DNA from: Ampullaceana balthica | Taxonomy: Eukaryota > Mollusca > Gastropoda > Lymnaeidae | Length of the DNA stretch: 64,000 nt | Reading direction: 5' to 3' | Assembly: GCA_944989445.1 (NCBI GenBank) | Contig: CALYLW010000432.1 | Location: 264,001 to 328,000, forward strand | Part shown: positions 24,191-34,935 of the stretch, one piece after another | Layout: every line of letters starts with the position of its first letter | Numbering within the stretch: position 1 is the first letter of the stretch | Made by a program: the position numbers and the translations under genes | The notes under the pieces: model-generated | Told to the model about the DNA's origin: nothing | The model's database searches: none | The model's input: only the letters and a program-made list of their open reading frames with translations

Positions 24191-27100
24191 TTTATAGTGA
24201 CATGATGTTAATGTTTATAGTGACGTGGTGTTGATGTTTATAGTGACATGGTGCTGATGTTTATAGTGACATGGTGTTGATGTTTATAGTGAAATGGTGT
24301 TGATGTTTATAGTGAAGTGGTGTTGATGTTTATAGTGAAATGGTGCTGATGTTTATAGTGACATGGTGCTGATGTTTATAGTGACATGGTGCTGATGTTT
24401 ATAGTGACGTGGTGCTGATGTTTATAGTGACGTGGTGCTGATGTTTATAGTGACGTGGTGCTGATGTTTATAGTGACATGGTGCTGATGTTTATAGTGAC
24501 ATGGTGCTGATGTTTATAGTGACATGGTGTTGATGTTTATAGTGACATGGTGCTGATGTTTATAGTGAAATGGTGTTGATGTTTATAGTGAAGTGGTGCT
24601 GATGTTTATAGTGACATGGTGCTGATGTTTATAGTGAAATGGTGCTGATGTTTATAGTGAAATGGTGTTGATGTTTATAGTGACATGGTGTTGATGTTTA
24701 TAGTGAAGTGGTGCTGATGTTTATAGTGACATGGTGCTGATGTTTATAGTGAAATGGTGTTGATGTTTATAGTGAAATGGTGTTGATGTTTATAGTGAAG
24801 TGGTGCTGATGTTTATAGTGAAATGGTGCTGATGTTTATAGTGACATGGTGTTGATGTTTATAGTGAAATGGTGTTGATGTTTATAGTGAAGTGGTGCTG
24901 ATGTTTATAGTGAAATGGTGTTGATGTTTATAGTGACATGGTGCTGATGTTTATAGTGAAATGGTGTTGATGTTTATAGTGAAATGGTGCTGATGTTTAT
25001 AGTGAAATGGTGCTGATGTTTATAGTGAAATGGTGCTGATGTTTATAGTGAAATGGTGTTGATGTTTATAGTGAAATGGTGTTGATGTTTATAGTGACAT
25101 GGTGCTGATGTTTATAGTGAAATGGTGTTGATGTTTATAGTGAAATGGTGCTGATGTTTATAGTGAAATGGTGTTGATGTTTATAGTGAAATGGTGCTGA
25201 TGTTTATAGTGAAATGGTGCTGATGTTTATAGTGAAATGGTGTTGATGTTTATAGTGACATGGTGCTGATGTTTATAGTGAAATGGTGCTGATGTTTATA
25301 GTGACATGGTGCTGATGTTTATAGTGAAATGGTGTTGATGTTTATAGTGACATGGTGCTGATGTTTATAGTGACATGGTGCTGATGTTTATAGTGAAATG
25401 GTGCTGATGTTTATAGTGACATGGTGCTGATGTTTATAGTGAAATGGTGTTGATGTTTATAGTGAAATGGTGCTGATGTTTATAGTGACATGGTGTTGAT
25501 GTTTATAGTGAAGTGGTGCTGATGTTTATAGTGAAATGGTGCTGATGTTTATAGTGACATGGTGTTGATGTTTATAGTGACGTGGTGCTGATGTTTATAG
25601 TGACATGGTGCTGATGTTTATAGTGAAATGGTGTTGATGTTTATAGTGACGTGGTGCTGATGTTTATAGTGAAATGGTGCTGATGTTTATAGTGAAATGG
25701 TGTTGATGTTTATAGTGACATGGTGCTGATGTTTATAGTGACATGGTGCTGATGTTTATAGTGAAATGGTGTTGATGTTTATAGTGACGTGGTGCTGATG
25801 TTTATAGTGAAATGGTGTTGATGTTTATAGTGACATGGTGCTGATGTTTATAGTGAAATGGTGTTGATGTTTATAGTGACATGGTGCTGATGTTTATAGT
25901 GAAATGGTGTTGATGTTTATAGTGACATGGTGCTGATGTTTATAGTGACATGGTGTTGATGTTTATAGTGACATGGTGCTGATGTTTATAGTGAAATGGT
26001 GTTGATGTTTATAGTGACATGGTGCTGATGTTTATAGTGAAATGGTGTTGATGTTTATAGTGAAATGGTGTTGATGTTTATAGTGAAGTGGTGCTGATGT
26101 TTATAGTGAAATGGTGCTGATGTTTATAGTGACATGGTGTTGATGTTTATAGTGACATGGTGTTGATGTTTATAGTGAAGTGGTGCTGATGTTTATAGTG
26201 ACATGGTGCTGATGTTTATAGTGACATGGTGCTGATGTTTATAGTGAAATGGTGTTGATGTTTATAGTGAAATGGTGTTGATGTTTATAGTGACGTGGTG
26301 CTGATGTTTATAGTGAAATGGTGCTGATGTTTATAGTGAAATGGTGTTGATGTTTATAGTGAAATGGTGTTGATGTTTATAGTGACATGGTGCTGATGTT
26401 TATAGTGACATGGTGCTGATGTTTATAGTGACATGGTGTTGATGTTTATAGTGAAATGGTGCTGATGTTTATAGTGAAATGGTGTTGATGTTTATAGTGA
26501 AGTGGTGCTGATGTTTATAGTGACATGGTGCTGATGTTTATAGTGACATGGTGCTGATGTTTATAGTGACATGGTGTTGATGTTTATAGTGACATGGTGC
26601 TGATGTTTATAGTGACATGGTGTTGATGTTTATAGTGACATGGTGCTGATGTTTATAGTGACATGGTGTTGATGTTTATAGTGACATGGTGCTGATGTTT
26701 ATAGTGACATGGTGTTGATGTTTATAGTGAAATGGTGCTGATGTTTATAGTGACATGGTGTTGATGTTTATAGTGACAGTGGTGCTGATGTTTATAGTGA
26801 AATGGTGCTGATGTTTATAGTGACATGGTGTTGATGTTTATAGTGACGTGGTGCTGATGTTTATAGTGACATGGTGCTGATGTTTATAGTGAAATGGTGT
26901 TGATGTTTATAGTGACGTGGTGCTGATGTTTATAGTGAAATGGTGCTGATGTTTATAGTGAAATGGTGTTGATGTTTATAGTGACATGGTGCTGATGTTT
27001 ATAGTGACATGGTGCTGATGTTTATAGTGAAATGGTGTTGATGTTTATAGTGACGTGGTGCTGATGTTTATAGTGACATGGTGTTGATGTTTATAGTGAC

Positions 27101-30100
27101 ATGGTGCTGATGTTTATAGTGAAATGGTGTTGATGTTTATAGTGACGTGGTGCTGATGTTTATAGTGACGTGGTGCTGATGTTTATAGTGACATGGTGTT
27201 GATGTTTATAGTGACATGGTGTTGATGTTTATAGTGACATGGTGTTGATGTTTATAGTGACATGGTGCTGATGTTTATAGTGACATGGTGTGATGTTTAT
27301 AGTGACATGGTGTTGATGTTTATAGTGACGTGGTGCTGATGTTTATAGTGAAATGGTGTTGATGTTTATAGTGAAATGGTGTTGATGTTTATAGTGACGT
27401 GGTGCTGATGTTTATAGTGACGTGGTGCTGATGTTTATAGTGACATGGTGTTGATGTTTATAGTGACGTGGTGCTGATGTTTATAGTGACATGGTGCTGA
27501 TGTTTATAGTGACATGGTGCTGATGTTTATAGTGACGTGGTGCTGATGTTTATAGTGACATGGTGCTGATGTTTATAGTGAAGTGGTGTTGATGTTTATA
27601 GTGAAATGGTGCTGATGTTTATAGGACATGGTGCTGATGTTTATAGTGACATGGTGTTGATGTTTATAGGACATGGTGTTGATGTTTATAGTGAAATGGT
27701 GCTGATGTTTATAGGACATGGTGTTGATGTTTATAGTGACATGGTGCTGATGTTTATAGGACATGGTGCTGATGTTTATAGTGACATGGTGTTGATGTTT
27801 ATAGTGACATGGTGTTGATGTTTATAGGGACATGGTGTTGATGTTTATAGTGACATGGTGTTGATGTTTATAGTGACATGGGGCTGATGTTTATAGTGAA
27901 ATGGTGTTGATGTTTATAGTGACGTGGTGTTGATGTTTATAGTGACGTGGTGCTGATGTTTATAGTGAAATGGTGCTGATGTTTATAGTGACGTGGTGCT
28001 GATGTTTATAGTGACGTGGTGCTGATGTTTATAGTGACATGGTGCTGATGTTTATAGTGACATGGTGCTGATGTTTATAGTGACGTGGTGTTGATGTTTA
28101 TAGTGACGTGGTGCTGATGTTTATAGTGACATGGTGCTGATGTTTATAGTGACGTGGTGTTGATGTTTATAGTGACGTGGTGCTGATGTTTATAGTGACG
28201 TGGTGTTGATGTTTATAGTGACGTGGTGTTGATGTTTATAGTGACGTGGTGCTGATGTTTATAGTGACGTGGTGCTGATGTTTATAGTGACGTGGTGTTG
28301 ATGTTTATAGTGACGTGGTGTTGATGTTTATAGTGACGTGGTGCTGATGTTTATAGTGACGTGGTGCTGATGTTTATAGTGACGTGGTGTTGATGTTTAT
28401 AGTGACGTGGTGTTGATGTTTATAGTGACGTGGTGCTGATGTTTATAGTGACGTGGTGCTGATGTTTATAGTGACGTGGTGTTGATGTTTATAGTGACGT
28501 GGTGCTGATGTTTATAGTGACATGGTGCTGATGTTTATAGTGACGTGGTGTTGATGTTTATAGTGACGTGGTGTTGATGTTTATAGTGACGTGGTGCTGA
28601 TGTTTATAGTGAAATGGTGCTGATGTTTATAAGGACATGGTGCTGATGTTTATAGTGACGTGGTGTTGATGTTTATAGTGACGTGGTGCTGATGTTTATA
28701 GTGACATGGTGCTGATGTTTATAGTGAAATGGTGCTGATGTTTATAGTGACGTGGTGTTGATGTTTATAGTGACGTGGTGCTGATGTTTATAGTGACATG
28801 GTGCTGATGTTTATAGTGAAATGGTGCTGATGTTTATAGTGACGTGGTGCTGATGTTTATAGTGACGTGGTGTTGATGTTTATAGTGACGTGGTGTTGAT
28901 GTTTATAGTGACGTGGTGCTGATGTTTATAGTGACGTGGTGCTGATGTTTATAGTGACGTGGTGTTGATGTTTATAGTGACATGGTGTTGATGTTTATAG
29001 TGACGTGGTGCTGATGTTTATAGTGACGTGGTGCTGATGTTTATAGTGACATGGTGCTGATGTTTATAGTGACATGGTGTTGATGTTTATAGTGACGTGG
29101 TGTTGATGTTTATAGTGACGTGGTGCTGATGTTTATAGTGACATGGTGTTGATGTTTATAGTGACGTGGTGCTGATGTTTATAGTGACATGGTGTTGATG
29201 TTTATAGTGACGTGGTGCTGATGTTTATAGTGACGTGGTGCTGATGTTTATAGTGACGTGGTGCTGATGTTTATAGTGACATGGTGTTGATGTTTATAGT
29301 GACGTGGTGTTGATGTTTATAGTGACGTGGTGCTGATGTTTATAGTGACATGGTGTTGATGTTTATAGTGACATGGTGCTGATGTTTATAGTGACATGGT
29401 GCTGATGTTTATAGTGACATGGTGCTGATGTTTATAGTGACATGGTGTTGATGTTTATAGTGACATGGTGCTGATGTTTATAGTGACATGGTGCTGATGT
29501 TTATAAGTGACATGGTGCTGATGTTTATAGTGACATGGTGCTGATGTTTATAGGACATGGTGCTGATGTTTATAGTGACATGGTGCTGATGTTTATAGTG
29601 ACATGGTGTTGATGTTTATAGTGACATGGTGCTGATGTTTATAGTGACATGGTGCTGATGTTTATAGTGACATGGTGCTGATGTTTATAGTGACATGGTG
29701 CTGATGTTTATAGTGACATGGTGTTGATGTTTATAGTGACATGGTGCTGATGTTTATAGTGACATGGTGCTGATGTTTATAGTGACATGGTGTTGATGTT
29801 TATAGTGACGTGGTGCTGATGTTTATAGTGACATGGTGTTGATGTTTATAGGGACATGGGGCTGATGTTTATAGGACATGGTGCTGATGTTTATAGTGAC
29901 GTGGTGTTGATGTTTATAGTGACATGGTGTTGATGTTTATAGTGACGTGGTGTTGATGTTTATAGTGACATGGTGCTGATGTTTATAGTGACATGGTGTT
30001 GATGTTTATAGTGACGTGGTGCTGATGTTTATAGTGACATGGTGCTGATGTTTATAGTGACATGGTGCTGATGTTTATAGTGACGTGGTGCTGATGTTTA

Positions 30101-30924
30101 TAGTGACGTGGTGTTGATGTTTATAAGGACATGGTGCTGATGTTTATAGTGACGTGGTGTTGATGTTTATAGTGACGTGGTGTTGATGTTTATAAGGACA
30201 TGGTGCTGATGTTTATAGTGACATGGTGCTGATGTTTATAGTGACATGGTGCTGATGTTTATAGTGACGTGGTGTTGATGTTTATAAGGACATGGTGCTG
30301 ATGTTTATAGTGACATGGTGCTGATGTTTATAGTGACGTGGTGTTGATGTTTATAAGGACATGGTGCTGATGTTTATAGTGACATGGTGCTGATGTTTAT
30401 AGTGACATGGTGTTGATGTTTATAGTGACGTGGTGTTGATGTTTATAAGGACATGGTGCTGATGTTTATAGTGACATGGTGCTGATGTTTATAGGGACAT
30501 GGTGCTGATGTTTATAGGGACATGGTGTTGATGTTTATAGTGACGTGGTGTTGATGTTTATAGTGACATGGTGCTGATGTTTATAGGGACATGGTGTTGA
30601 TGTTTATAGTGACATGGTGTTGATGTTTATAGTGACATGGTGCTGATGTTTATAGGGACATGGTGCTGATGTTTATAGGGACATGGTGTTGATGTTTATA
30701 GTGACATGGTGCTGATGTTTATAGTGACATGGTGCTGATGTTTATAGTGAAATGGTGCTGATGTTTATAGTGACGTGGTGTTGATGTTTATAGTGACGTG
30801 GTGTTGATGTTTATAGTGACGTGGTGCTGATGTTTATAGTGACATGGTGTTGATGTTTATAAGGACATGGTGCTGATGTTTATAGTGACGTGGTGCTGAT
30901 GTTTATAGTGACATGGTGCTGATG
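24191..30924. repeat. 6.7-kb array of a 23-bp unit, about 290 copies
   Basis: The unit core TGATGTTTATAGTG is invariant over nearly all copies. The remainder varies at two places: ACATGG/AAATGG/ACGTGG/AAGTGG, and GTGC versus GTGT. AAATGG copies dominate 24.3-27 kb, ACGTGG copies dominate 27.9-29.3 kb, and copies with an AGGACATGG junction that lacks or changes a base cluster in 27.6-27.8 kb and after 29.5 kb. Longer identical strings of variants reveal internal duplications. Short open frames inside have no coding meaning. Confidence 0.98.
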
Positions 30925-31393
30925 CCGAGAAATGAATGACACCAACAAGCAACACCACCAACAAATATCACTTTTCCATTTCGTCGTCCTGTTACAAATA
31001 GTTGCTAGGGTTAAGTCACATTTCATTGATGGGCTTGTCTCGAATACAGTTCATAAATTCATCTTGTACATGAGCTAAGATGGCCATCGATCATGCAAGC
31101 TAATCCCTCATATTAACCTACTTCATTTTTAAAAGTTACATTTCACTTAAAACCCACCCCCTCCACCGCCCTCCCATTTCGGGGCCCACATTAAATACAA
31201 TAGAGGTGAACGTGATGGTATTAAAGCCGATGGACTGGCTCAGCTTTTCCTTCAATGTCAAGGTCATTACTTTGTCCATATTCCTGAAAAGATCCTTAGG
31301 TTTGCTGCCGGTGTGTGCACGAGAGCTAAATCTGGACAGAAGTGACGTCCAGCAACGGGAATGAACGAGAAGGACGTGGCGTCCTCCACGCAG
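30925..31393. other. Unique stretch with an unassigned minus-strand frame
   Basis: A 90-codon minus-strand frame at 31136-31408 is not low complexity but matches no family I can name. The region is richer in GC than its surroundings. I cannot decide between an exon and chance. Confidence 0.4.
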
Positions 31394-31640
31394 ATGATAA
31401 TGTGTCAATGACGTATATCTGGATAAGTGGGTGGTTGGGACGACGATAATGTGTCAATGGTGTATCTCTTGATATGTGGGTGGTTGGGACGACGATACTG
31501 TGTCAATGTCGTAACTCTGGATAAGTGGGTGGCTAGGACGATGATAATGTATCAATGACGTAACTCTGGATAAGTGTGTGGCTAGGACGATGATAATGTG
31601 TCAATGGCGTATCTCTGGATAAGTGGGTGGTTGGGACGAC
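31394..31640. repeat. 49-bp minisatellite, 5 copies
   Basis: TCAATG within a longer unit occurs at 31405, 31454, 31503, 31552 and 31601, exactly 49 bases apart. CTCTGGATAAGTGGGTGG is the best-conserved part. Confidence 0.95.
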
Positions 31641-31957
31641 GATGACGTGAGGTGTTTCCTTTCTTCTCCAGTCTTCAAACTGATTTGCAGATAACCATGA
31701 GTTCCTTTTTTCATGCGTGCAGATGTAGGTCAAGGTTAGATATCATCAATCAATTTGGGGACCTAAGCCATGACCTCAAATGAACTCAATAATTCTTGAA
31801 CTTTATAAAGCATATAGAGTTTCTTATAAATTGTTCACAAATTCTTAGAAAGAATCTAACATAAAACACATTGGTAAATATGTAAGTTAGTAAGATCATT
31901 AAGAAATAACACATTTGAGAACATCTCTAATATCAACGCTAAACTGAAGTAAAAAAC
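31641..31957. other. No recognisable feature
   Basis: AT-rich unique sequence between a minisatellite and a nested transposon cluster. Confidence 0.5.
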
Positions 31958-33204
31958 TACCGTATATACTCGTTCGCAAGCCGACCTTTTTTGGAAAAAA
32001 TCTAGGGGGAAAAGTTGGGGGGTCGGCTTACGATCGGGTCATTAACGTATTTTTGCATGGATATTGTATATTGGTGTTGTTATTGTAGATCATCAAGGTC
32101 CTTTTCTATATTCTAAAAGATTCAACTGCTCTACCAGACGCTATAACATATTATTAAACATCTGCACTTACCTTATTTAATAATTTTATTTATTTTTCTG
32201 AACGTTTTAATAAATTGTTTTACAAATTTTGATTTCAACAACGAATTTTAATGTCCGCGCTTTCGTCACTGTTTACCAAACATTTTTTTAAAAATACCGG
32301 TAACTCTTGCGGCTGGATAGCGAAGTCAATAGCAGTGGCGTAGCTAGGGGATGCAGGGGGGGACATATGTCCCCGGGCGCCACGTTATGGGGCGCCAAAA
32401 TGAGTATTAAAATTAATTATTTAAATTTATTTTGATGCAAACTAATGTATTTCAAATACTTTTGCAAGATTGAATTTTGGAGCTCCGCAAATATCTCCTT
32501 AACAAACCAGTTGGCAAGCATGATTTTGACGCCCCCATTGAGCATTAAGGGGTGCCATGTGGATTTTCAAACTAAAAAAAGTAACAAAAAGAATCATTTT
32601 TAGATTTTGTTCAGATACATTCCAAAGACGCAGCAAACCTTGAAAGGGTTATCGTTGATAAACTGTAATATGATAACAATAATAACATACCTCTAGCCGA
32701 CAGTCGGTCAAAATAACATAACAATGCTGATGTAATGACTGGGCATATATCCTGCCTTCAACAGCAAATATGTGCCAGAAATCACAGAGCATTGTTTGCA
32801 AACTGTGACAACCACAGCTTAAACTCAGCTAAACATAGGGTTGCCAGTTGTCCGGCAGAAGGAGGACATGTCATCCGTTTTAGCTCAATTTTCTCCGTCC
32901 AGCAGGCAAAGCTAAAATCGTTTAAAATGTCGGGCTTTTCTTACATTTTATATTATAATTTGTATGTATCATTTTTACAGCTATTACATCCTATGTTAAC
33001 TTTAAATAAAAATGGATTATGGTTGTTTATAAAATTTAGAAATCCAGACAAGGACGAAAAAATCTAGTTCTGGGTTAAAAAATATCGCAGTCATTGAAAA
33101 TGAAATGAAAGAAACAGCTGTATTGGAGGTTATGAGCCGTCTCCACACAACCTTGTAGGTTTTGAAAAATAGATTGGAGGAGACATTTATTTCACTGAAA
33201 GTCA

Positions 33205-34590
33205 AGCAAAGTCTGATAAATCAGACCCTGGTAATTACAGGCCTGTATCACTTACTAGTATCACCTGTAAATTACTGGAACACATAATATATAGTAGAAT
33301 AGTTAACCACTTGACAAATGTAATGCCCTATGCCCACATCAACACGGCTCTAGAAAAAACAGATCATGTGAAACACAATTAATAGGTTTAATAGATGAAC
33401 TATCAAAAGGCTTAGACAAAAATGATCAAATAGATACAATATTACTAGACTTCTCAAAAGCATTTGACAAAGTTCACCACCTTAGTTTATTTAAAAAACT
33501 TAACTACTTTGGAATCTCAGGTTCCTTACATCACTGGATCCAAGACATCCTTTTGGGCAGGGAGCAAACTGTAATAATTAATGGATCTAAATCTGCACCA
33601 ATAAAGGTTAACTCAAGAGTTCCACAAGGAACTGTGCTAGGTCCCTTGCTCTTTTTAATTTATATAAATGATTTACCCAACAACATCTCAACAGGTACAA
33701 AAGTTAGGTTATTTGCTGATGATTGTATAATCTATAGAACAATTAAATCAGAACAAGATAGCAAAATTTTACAAAAAGACTTAGATGAATTGATAAAATG
33801 GGAAACTAACTGGAGTATGTCTTTCCACCCAGAAAAGTGTCAACTGTTAAGAGTAACAAAGAAAAAGGAAAAAATAAATTCAAAATATTACATTCATGGA
33901 AAAGAACTGACCCAAACTAAAGATGCAAAATACTTAGGAGTATTAATAAATGAGAAACTATCATGGAATCCCCATGTCAATGAAGTTATTAAAAAATCAA
34001 ACAAAACCTTAGGCTTTATAAAAAGGAACTTTAACAAATGTAATAGAGATATAAAACTAAAATGCTACCTCACTTTGGTGAGACCTGTACTAGAATATGC
34101 ATCTTCTGTATGGGACCCATCCACCAAAAAAACATTGATAAACTAGAACAAATTCAAAAAAGAGCTGCCAGATTCATTACTGGAGAATATTCGAAACTGA
34201 CAAGAATAACACCATTAGTTAAATCATTAAACCTTGAAACACTAGAGGATAGAAGAACCAAGAGCAAAGTAGTAATCATACATAAAGCAATTAATTCTAA
34301 TTTAGAAATACAACACAAAGATAACTTAATACAACCCTCAGATAGACATAAGGATAAAAACACCTTTCTTATTCCGTATGCAAGAACAAACACATACAAG
34401 TTTTCCTTCTTCCCGTCCGGAATTCGTGCGTGGAATGGGTTGCCTGAAGAATCCAGGAAAACCAACACTTTATCAACATTTAAATCTCTAATAAAAATGC
34501 AGGACTAAACACAAACCATAGATAAGCATAGGACGCAATAATCTTCTGTATAGAAGGAGCGTCTGTAAACAGATAAGATAAGATAAGTGA
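33205..34590 (+). mobile_element. CR1/Jockey-like LINE, RT domain to 3' tail
   Basis: The copy begins near SDKSDPGNYRPVSLTSITCK (33215) and ends in a GATAAGATAAG tail. RT blocks in order: NYRPVSL, QHGSRKNRSCETQL (from 33340), TILLDFSKAFDKVHH, SRVPQGTVLGPLLFLIYIND, RLFADDCIIY with the catalytic FADD, FHPEKCQLLRV, DAKYLGVLINEKLSWN, then the C-terminal region ending SLIKMQD at 34508. Two frameshifts break it, near 33335 and at about 34128, where an A-run lost a base relative to the copy at 15975. The endonuclease domain is missing through 5' truncation. CR1/L2/Jockey-group membership is judged from RT motifs; the exact clade needs a tree. Confidence 0.9.
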
Positions 34591-34732
34591 GAAGACTTAA
34601 GGAAAGTGGTCAAGAAGAAGAGTTTGACAGATGTTAAGTTGGTGTATGAAGCATGAATTAGTTACTTAGAAAAGTGGAGGAAAACCTTTAATGAATGTCA
34701 ACGCTTTAATTTTTTTTTACTGTTTGTACTTA

Positions 34733-34935
34733 GATAATATCAAAGAATGTAAACTTGATGACCTTTTGGCGTGTATATTGTATTTCAAAGAGAAGGGTAT
34801 TGCAGATGATGGGCAATTGTTTGACCAATAAAGCAATCTTAAATCATTCTTACAAGACAAAAATGAACAGTTTTTAAGACTATTGCATGAACAGTGGCAG
34901 CTGTTACAATACAATTGTACTGACTTAAAGTTTAA
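34733..34935 (+). pseudogene. Probable transposase remnant of the second hAT
   Basis: One frame reads NIKECKLDDLLACILYFKEK, GIADDGQLFDQ, a stop, SNLKSFLQDKNEQFLRLLHE and QWQLLQYNCTDLKF. It looks like decayed protein-coding sequence in composition and length. It lies inside the element with TAGGGTTGCC ends. I cannot name its family with confidence. Confidence 0.4.

Noticed and set aside
24191..30924. CRISPR-like array of direct repeats
   Set aside because: There are no unique spacers: units are contiguous 23-mers with a few recurring variants, in a eukaryotic repeat context, without cas genes.
32311..32332. Functional tRNA gene
   Set aside because: The tRNA-like head is split by a 4-kb insertion, has degenerate A and B boxes, is followed by a SINE body with A-rich tail and is flanked by a 9-bp target duplication.
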